A stretch of 64,000 nt of DNA from assembly GCA_015698045.1 (NCBI GenBank), contig BLAL01000020.1:948677-1012676 (forward strand), read 5' to 3'. This stretch comes from Rhizophagus clarus. Its lineage: Eukaryota > Glomeromycota > Glomeromycetes > Glomerales > Glomeraceae. The translations under genes and the position numbers were made by a program. Within the stretch, counting starts at the first letter, position 1. Each line of letters opens with the position of its first letter. Positions 56,958 through 64,000 of this stretch are shown piece after piece. The notes under the pieces are model-generated. The model saw only the letters and a program-made list of their open reading frames with translations, was not told where the DNA came from and did no database searches.

Positions 56958-58846
56958 TTAGACTGCTTTTTCCTTTCCTTTACTGTTACCAGCTTTATTC
57001 CCTCTTCCTCTTCCTCTTCCCCTTCCTCTTCCTCTTCCTCTTCCTTTTCCTCTTCCCCGTCCCCTTCCACTTCCCCGTCCTCCGCTTCCCCTTCCCTTTC
57101 CACTTCCCTGTCCTTCATTTCCACTATTATTACTACTATTGCCACCGTCATTATCAGTAACTTCCTTCTCCTCCTGCTGTTGCTTTTGAATACCTCTATA
57201 CTCCTGCTGGGTATAATAGATTCCTTTTTCGATTATTATAAACCATCGTTCTGCACTTTCCCTACTCGGTAATCGTTCAAATAAATTGGGCGTGAGACCG
57301 GTTACAAGATCGAATATTACAAAACTTTTATTGCATATATTCCACAACTTGTTCATTCTCTCAGCTGAAGTTCTGTAGCTTCTCCATTGTCTTTGTGTCA
57401 GTTTTTCTTCAGCTTTCTTAAGAAAGTTTTCTAATATATCTTTAGCTTTTGAAGCATTCGTTTCGCCAAATGATTTTGGCTCGGAAGCGACTGCTTCTAA
57501 TGTTTTCTTATATAACTCGTGAAAATACGAGTATCTCCTAACGTTTCTTCTTCTTGATAATTCAGAAGTTTCATCTTCTGATTTTATTTCATCTAATATT
57601 GTAAGCATATCCTCTATTAATAAAGACATATTACCATCGTCTATTTTATCCAGAAAATTAATTCTTGAATTATGATCGTCATCAATGTTTTTAGTTAGGG
57701 AAATAGCACCTTTTATTTTGGAGCCATCAAACTCCATTCCCTTTTCCAAATAATTATCATAATATTCCTGTAGATTCTGTATATATTTTTTGTTATCGTA
57801 ATTAGGTTGCATCATCGGGGGGTTTATTGGCAGACGATCTTGGACTGTTTTTAAATGATATATTAGCCATGCAACGGCTAATATATCTTCCTTAAGATTT
57901 TCATCATTAGCTGCCTTTTCTTTATATAAAAGATTGATCCCTATTGTTGTATTATTATTGCTATTGTCTTCAGCAGGTAATCGCCGAAGTATATAGGGAT
58001 TATCTAGAAACCTGCTCTCTTCCGTTTCTATAAAACGTTGATCAGCCATGTAAAATGTCGGTTTTATATCTAGTGAACCCGACGGAAGTACTGCAGTCAA
58101 TTTTTGTTCATCTATATTCAAAATTATTTTTTTACAATTGCTGCCACTCATGCTCTTTAGAGCAACCAACCCGTCTTTCAAAGTATTTGCGGGAATATTT
58201 TCTAGAAATTGCTGGACTTCGTAATGATCTTCCGAAAGAATTTCGATTGTGTCTTGAATAAAAATAAATTTGTAATGCGATAATTAATAACAGATTCTCA
58301 TAAAAAAAGTCAGATTTTTTACATAATGTATGATTCTACAGCTATTAGAATAGTATATGTATATAATAATATATATATTTTACCTTTTTCTTTCAAGTTT
58401 CCTACCGAGATTAATTTGACTTTTTTTGCTTCTTTACTTTCAATAGGCTTTTCGTCCTTCCTTTTCCTCGACGAACCTGCCATCACAATTTGTTCGTCTG
58501 ACGAACCTGCCGTCACAATTTGTTCATCTAACGGACCTGCCGTCACAATTTGTTCATCTGACAGACCTGCCATCACAATTTGTTCGCCTGACGAACCTGC
58601 CGTCACAATTTGTTCATCTAACGGACCTGCCGTCACAATTTGTTCATCTGACAGACCTGCCGTCACAATTTGTTCATCTGACGGACCTGCCGTCACAATT
58701 TGTTCATCTGACGGACCTGCCGTCGCAATTTGTTCATCATTTTCTAAGGACGGAGAATTTTCTAATGGAAGTTCTGAATTGGATTTATCTTCAGGATGAA
58801 ATGATGGCGAAGGTTGGGACATTTTAAAATTTACGAAACCAGACAA
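56958..58846 (-). CDS. Unrecognised spliced protein with 10-residue repeats and Gly/Arg tail
   Basis: Two exons, 58846-58384 and 58252-56958, joined by a 131-nt GT..AG phase-1 intron, giving 585 residues. Residues 37-126 are nine copies of a 10-residue unit (DEQIVTAGPS and variants), followed by a basic RKRKDEK cluster that could be a nuclear localisation signal. Exon 2 encodes a mostly charged alpha-helical-looking body (AVAWLIYHLKTVQDRLP, then an acidic SLLIEDMLTILDEIKSEDE and a basic ELSRRRNVRRY) and, near 510, Gln- and Asn-rich segments. The last ~60 residues alternate Gly and Arg (GRGRGRGKGRGRGR), as in RNA-binding GAR/RGG tails. I recognise no enzyme or named domain in the body. A nuclear or nucleolar RNA-associated role is inference. 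A second Met at residue 9 is an alternative start. Confidence 0.8.
58466..58738 (-). repeat. 30-bp coding minisatellite, nine units
   Basis: In-frame 30-bp units encode DEQI(V/A)(T/M)AG(P/S/L)(S/L). Copies are so similar (often differing by one or two bases) that recent unequal exchange is likely, and copy number probably varies between strains. Confidence 0.92.
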
Positions 58847-58954
58847 ATTTCTTGATTGTTTATTATGATGATTTTTCTGATTTTTTTGAAAAGGAATTTT
58901 ATCTCTTTTTATATATATATTTTTTTAATTGTACTATATGATAAACACCATTCG

Positions 58955-59788
58955 ATTAAATAATATGTGCTTTCATCGAGGAATTAGTCAAAATCATGTA
59001 ATCTTAGTGCTATAATTACGCGAGTAATTAAAATAATGATATTTTTTAAGTGACGTGGAAGGCCGACACATTATAATATTTGAAGATCTGCAATCAATTA
59101 GATGTCGATTGTTAGACAACAAAAATCTGATCGGCATTATAATGCACATTTTTTTAAATATTACGCATGTAATTAGATATTTTTAAATGTCGTAAATAAA
59201 CTGAAAAATTTTTTTACGCAGGCACAGCACATAATTAATTATTTGACACACTTAAAATTTTTAAGACTAAGACGCCTCTAGAATCACAAATATAACAATG
59301 GGAAATTCATTATAAAGTTGGAATGATTCTGATGTAGTAATAATATAAATATCAAAATTGTAATTGGTTAATTCAGTTTACACAATCAATAATAAAAAAA
59401 TTTAATTAAATAATATGTGCTTTCATCGAGGAATTAGCCCAAGTCATGTAATCCTAAATTTAAAAATGTACACTATAATGGCGATCAGGTTTTTGTTGTC
59501 CATCTAATTGATTGCAGATCTTCATTGTTATTCGGCACATAGCATTACGCATGTAATTAAAATAATAAGATATTTTTAAATGATGTAAAATAACTGAAAA
59601 ATTTTTTTACGCAGGCACAGCACATAATTAATCATTTGACACACTTAAAATATATTTAAATTTTTAAGACTAAGACGCCTCTAGAATCACAAATATAACA
59701 ATGGGAAATTCATTATAAAGTTGAAATGATTCTGATGTAGTAATAATACAAATATCAAAATTGTAATTGGTTAATTCAGTTTACACAA
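58955..59788 (+). repeat. Tandem duplication with an inverted internal segment
   Basis: Copy 1 (58955-59385) and copy 2 (59405-59788) share long near-identical flanks: AAATAATATGTGCTTTCATC at the start, and ACTGAAAAATTTTTTTACGC through TAATTCAGTTTACACAA at the end. Between these, the segment 59082-59157 in copy 1 appears in reverse orientation at 59462-59523 in copy 2 (GAAGATCTGCAATCAATTAG against CTAATTGATTGCAGATCTTC). Confidence 0.85.
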
Positions 59789-59890
59789 AAAATTTAAATT
59801 TTTCTTGCTAAATAAGAATCAAAAAAATAATAATACATATATCATTCTAACCAGAACAATTGTTATTCACTACGAAGTTTATTGGATAGG

Positions 59891-60775
59891 AATCACGAGA
59901 AATTTTTTAAAGAATGGCATTCGAATGCCTTTCTTATGATAATTAATTAATAAAAAAAAAGTCACGGTCACAAAGTTCAAATCACGAGAAATTTTTTTAA
60001 AGGATGGCATTCGAATGCCTTTCTTATGATAATTAATTAATAAAAAAAAAGTCACGGTCACAAAGTTCAAATCACGAGAAATTTTTTTAAAGGATGGCAT
60101 TCGAATGCCGTTCTTATGATAATTAATTAATAAAAAAAAAAGTCACGGTCACAAAGTTCAAATCACGAGAAATTTTTTTAAAGGATGGCATTCGAATGCC
60201 TTTCTTATGATAATTAATTAATAAAAAAAAAGTCACGGTCACAAAGTTCAAATCACGAGAAATTTTTTTAAAGAATGGCATTCGAATGCCTTTCTTATGA
60301 TAATTAATTAATAAAAAAAAAAAGTCACGGTCACAAAGTTCAAATCACGAGAAATTTTTTTAAAGAATGGCATTCGAATGCCTTTCTTATGATAATTAAT
60401 TAATAAAAAAAAAAGTCACGGTCACAAAGTTCAAATCACGAGAAATTTTTTTAAAGAATGGCATTCGAATGCCTTTCTTATGATAATTAATTAATAAAAA
60501 AAAAAAGTCACGGTCACAAAGTTCAAATCACGAGAAATTTTTTTAAAGGATGGCATTCGAATGCCGTTCTTATGATAATTAATTAATAAAAAAAAAAGTC
60601 ACGGTCACAAAGTTCAAATCACGAGAAATTTTTTTAAAGGATGGCATTCGAATGCCGTTCTTATGATAATTAATTAATAAAAAAAAAGTCACGGTCACAA
60701 AGTTCAAATCACGAGAAATTTTTTTAAAGGATGGCATTGCCGTTCTTATGATAATTAATTAATAAAAAAAATCAC
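59891..60775 (+). repeat. ~90-bp satellite, ten units
   Basis: Ten highly similar 89-93-bp units, each with AATCACGAGAAATTTTTTTA, the perfect 14-bp palindrome GGCATTCGAATGCC, TTCTTATGATAATTAATTAA and GTCACGGTCACAAAGTTC. Size differences come mainly from A-run length, and the last unit has lost part of the palindrome. GAAGTTTATTGGATA occurs at both outer edges (59874 and 60783). No spacers, so it is not a CRISPR-type array. Confidence 0.95.
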
Positions 60776-61014
60776 GGTTTGCGAAGTTTATTGGATAAGA
60801 TTAAAATAATTTTACGCTTGTATTAAACTAATTTTGACAATAGATTTCCAAAATTATTGAACCTCCATAATAAATTAAAAATTGCATCTATTTTTTCGAT
60901 AAAAAAAAAAAATATTTTTCTTTATTTAATATTCTAGGAAAACGGCCTGACGTAGAGAAAAAAAATGACAAAAGAAGAAATTTCAACAAAAAGAAATCGA
61001 AATTTCTGATCTCC

Positions 61015-61251
61015 AGATAATGTACCAAGAATTTCAAAAGCTGTTGAGACAGCTGGAGAACAAATAATTGCCAAATTAAACAACAAAACTGAGCGGGAGA
61101 ACGCATATCTATTAAAGTGGATCGATATTTTTTAGAGCAAATTTCAAGCCAGGAAGAAGAGATACATAAACTTAAATTAAAGCTTTATTTATATTTAGCA
61201 CAATCATCGTCGTCTACACCGCGGCCATCACCCTCATCATCGTCATATGGA
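61015..61251 (+). pseudogene. Coiled-coil protein remnant, frameshifted
   Basis: Reads SPDNVPRISKAVETAGEQII, then AKLNNKTERENAYLLKW and a stop at 61132. Moving one base near 61115 continues as VDRYFLEQISSQEEEIHKLK with a Ser/Pro tail SSSSTPRPSPSSSSYG to TGA at 61249. The heptad-like Leu/Ile spacing fits a coiled coil. Family not recognised. Confidence 0.45.
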
Positions 61252-61464
61252 TGAGCACTTTAACACAATCAAGTCAGTAATTTTTTAGATATTAAATAAT
61301 TTTTTAATAAATTTCATTTTATAATTAATGAATAATTTCATTTTTAAGTAAAAGGTTTACTTTTTTGAAAACCATTTATAAATTTAATAAATAATATTTT
61401 ACATTTATCTTGTACATATCATGTTTAAATATATTATCTTACTAATAAATAATAATAAAAAAAA

Positions 61465-61621
61465 GTATTTGTAAAGGTTTAACTGGGAAATTTTCGCCTG
61501 CCTGATAGGATATGGGGAAATTTTCACCCGATAAACTCTACGAGAATAATTGCTATAAGGTAGCATAGTAATCGAACCTGAAACCTGGTGTTATGCTAAC
61601 TACTCTATCACATGCAATTAC
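61465..61621 (-). mobile_element. Possible tRNA-derived SINE or tRNA pseudogene
   Basis: On the minus strand from about 61621: ATGTGATAGAGTAGTTAGCA resembles an A-box/D-arm, and CAGGTTCGATTACTATG resembles a B-box/T-arm (GGTTCGANTCC with one change). The anticodon arm between them is too short, so this is not a functional tRNA. Downstream the body has two direct repeats of G(G/C)GAAAATTTCCC. This tRNA-like head plus unrelated body is the layout of a SINE, but no tail or target duplication is clear. Confidence 0.45.
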
Positions 61622-61639
61622 TAGTAAAGAGAAATTTTG

Positions 61640-62200
61640 TTGATTTCTTTTAATTATAAAAATTTACATGATTTTCGATTTCATTAGCAGAATAATGATT
61701 AGCAGGGGACTTTCCCTGTAGTTACATATATATCCATCCTCTGCGAATTGTTGCACTAAATCATTTCTTACAAACGAAAAAAGGATCGTTTAATATGATA
61801 CGCTAATGTTAAAGACTAATTAATATAAATTAAATTATTTATGTTATAGCGATATTTAATTTAGAGGACTGGATATTCACGTATTCAGTTAATATTGTAA
61901 TCTGCACAGATTCGGATATTTCAGTTAATGTTATCTGAACCCTGTTACCAACAATGATGACATAATCAAGTTGATTGCTCCGCTTTTTAATCAAAATAGA
62001 ATCTATTTTGAATATGAAGATACGATATGACCAAATGACCATGATCCACTATCATCACTTATTCTTGTTATATACAGCGAGGAGAGCTTGACACTGATTT
62101 AAAAATACATAGCAATTTTATTGTTTATTGTATTTTCATTTTTATGTTTTCTATCGCATAATAAACTAATATAAATAAAATAAAAATGTAGTTAATTCAA
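61640..62200. other. Spacer, no gene seen
   Basis: No convincing coding frame. Words near 62040-62200 begin to resemble the following array. Confidence 0.5.
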
Positions 62201-62204
62201 TGTC

Positions 62205-63915
62205 AAACAAAAATTGATGGAATCTTGGTCCCTGAATATTTTCCGCATATATCCTACAGTCATCTGTTTAGATTACGAAATTAGCTTCTTTAATATGCAA
62301 TATGAAATTAAGTTTGATCTCTCCGTTTTTATAAATCAAAAATAGGAATTTTGAACATGAAGACACGATATGATTAGATAACCGTATAACTGCATATAAT
62401 ATAGTTGATTCAATATTGAAATCTTGGACCCTGAATATTTTCCGCATATATCCTATTAGATTACGAAATTAACTTCTGTAATAATCCGAAATATGAAATT
62501 AAGTTTGATCTCTCCGTTTTTCTAAATCAAAAATAGGAATTTTTGAACATGAAACACGATATGATTAGATTAACCGTATAACCGCACATAACATAGTTGA
62601 TTCAATATTGAAATCTTGGCCCCTGAATATTTTCCGCATATATCCTATTAGATTACGAAATTAACTTCTGTAATGATCCAAAATATGAAATTAAGTTTGA
62701 TCTCTCCGTTTTTCTAAATCAAAAATAGGAATTTTTTGAACATGACAACACGATAACCGTATAACTGCACATAATATAGTTGATATATTGAAATCTTGGC
62801 CCCTGAATATTTTCCGCATTATCCTATTAGATTACGAAATTAACTTCTGTAATGATTCAAATATGAAATTAAGTTTGATCTCTCCGTTTTTCTAAATCAA
62901 AAATAGGAATTTCTGAACATGACAACACGATAACCGTATAACTGCACATAATATAGTTGATATATTGAAATCTTGGCCCCTGAATATTTTCCGCATTTAT
63001 CCTATTAGATTACGAAATTAACTTCTGTAATGATCCAAAATATGAAATTAAGTTTGATCTCTCCGTTTTTCTAAATCAACAATAGGAATTTTGAACATGA
63101 CAACACCGATATGATTAGATAACCGTATAACTGCACATAATATAGTTGATATATTGAAATCTTGGCCCCCTGAATATTTTCCGCATATATCCTATTAGAT
63201 TACGAAATTAACTTCTGTAATGATTCAAAATATGAAATTAAGTTTGATCTCTCCGTTTTTCTAAATCAAAAATAGGAATTTTTGAACATGACAACACGAT
63301 AACCGTATAACTGCACATAATATAGTTGATATATTGAAATCTTGGCCCCTGAATATTTTCCGCATTTATCCTATTAGATTACGAAATTAACTTCTGTAAT
63401 GATTCAAAATATGAAATTAAGTTTGATCTCTCCGTTTTTAAAGTCAAAAATAGGAAATTTGAATATGAAGACACGATAACCGTATAACCGTACATATAGT
63501 TGATTCAATATTGAAATCTTGGTCCCTGAATATTTCCGCATATATCCTATTAGATTACGAAATTAACTTCTGTAATGATCCAAAATATGAAATTAAGTTT
63601 GATCTCTCCGTTTTTTCTAATCAAAAATAGGAATTTCTGAACATGACAACACGATAACCGTATAACTGCACGTAATATAGTTGATATATTGAAATCTTGG
63701 CCCCTGAAATATTTTCCGCATTTATCCTATTAGATTACGAAATTAACTTCTGTAATGATTCAAAATAATGAAATTAAGTTTGATCTCTCCGTTTTTCTAA
63801 ATCAAAAATAGGAATTTTGAATATGAAGATACGATATGATTAGAAACCGTACATATAGTTGATTCAATATCGAAATTCTAGACCCTGAATATTTCTTGTA
63901 TATAATATCCTACAA
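62205..63915 (+). repeat. ~180-bp degenerate tandem array, about ten units
   Basis: Each unit contains CTTGG(C/T)CCCTGAATATTT, CCGCATATATCCTATTAGAT, TACGAAATTAACTTCTGTAA, ATGAAATTAAGTTTGATCTC, TCCGTTTTTCTAAATCAAAA and a variable part with ACACGATA..ACCGTATAACTGCACATA. The anchor TTCCGCAT recurs at about 62240, 62440, 62630, 62810, 62990, 63180, 63360, 63535 and 63715. End units are the most diverged, as in many satellites. Confidence 0.93.
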
Positions 63916-64000
63916 TCATCTTAACAAGTTCATAACGTTAAAAAAAAATGACAAACGTAACAAACAAACAAAGGTATATTCTTGGTTTTTATTTATGTAA

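Noticed and set aside
56937..57272. Ser/Pro-rich plus-strand and Glu/Gly-rich minus-strand frames
   Set aside because: Shadows of the Gly/Arg tail of the minus-strand gene in its CT/GA-biased region.
58326..58799. 157-codon plus-strand frame with Cys/Ser repeats
   Set aside because: Antisense of the DEQIVTAGPS repeats; the splice-joined minus-strand gene explains the locus.
59891..60775. CRISPR-like regular array
   Set aside because: No unique spacers; whole 90-bp units repeat, and the genome is eukaryotic.
61546..61622. TAATTGC/GCAATTA as a tRNA acceptor stem
   Set aside because: The T-arm-like block is not adjacent to the 3' strand and the anticodon arm is missing, so a functional tRNA is excluded.

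Overview
The window looks like a repeat-rich stretch of a eukaryotic, very AT-rich genome. Short canonical GT..AG introns (65-131 nt), poly-A-tailed LINEs, Tc1/mariner, hAT-like, Tigger/pogo-like and TTAA elements, and long degenerate satellites all point away from bacteria. Protein style and TE content fit an early-diverging fungus; an arbuscular mycorrhizal fungus (Rhizophagus/Glomeromycotina) is my best guess. That is inference, not something the sequence proves. Only two host-type genes look intact, both on the minus strand near the right end: a SNF2/Rad5-like ATPase with an embedded RING finger (53614-55695) and a spliced protein with nine 10-residue repeats and a Gly/Arg tail (56958-58846).

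Layout. 1-1640: degenerate ~65-bp tandem repeats. 2230-4150: array of ~100-140-bp units that look like micro-exons with splice signals. 4940-14600: a decayed EN-RT-RNase H LINE, split by a well-preserved two-gene Tc1/mariner-type element (5379-9162; 24-bp terminal inverted repeats, TA target duplication). That element encodes a four-exon DD34E transposase and, convergently, a three-exon protein with a Cys/His cluster, a PB1-like segment and a C-terminal SAM-like domain. 14951-17330: remnants of a hAT and a Tigger-type transposase. 18230-19800: a second micro-exon-like array, read on the minus strand. 19823-28336: a nested transposon complex in which a foldback element carries two insertions, and a second decayed LINE carries a Tc1-like palindrome that itself carries a LINE tail and a TTAA element.

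28340-51540 is largely gene-poor: decayed sequence, minisatellites, small MITEs and a duplicated segment with a GC-rich insert. 51551-53582 holds a truncated Tigger transposase, a ~135-bp ATATCG-rich repeat, and an orphan end of the same Tc1 family found at 5379. The SNF2 gene starts 31 bp beyond that orphan end. A hAT-type MITE with a perfect 8-bp target duplication lies between the two host-type genes. 58955-63915 is almost all local duplication, satellite and a possible tRNA-derived SINE.

Most of the sequence is best read as layered transposition. Order of events can be deduced because several insertions sit inside palindromes whose other arm preserves the empty site. The most novel items are the SAM/zinc accessory gene inside the Tc1-type transposon and the two tandem arrays of micro-exon-like units.
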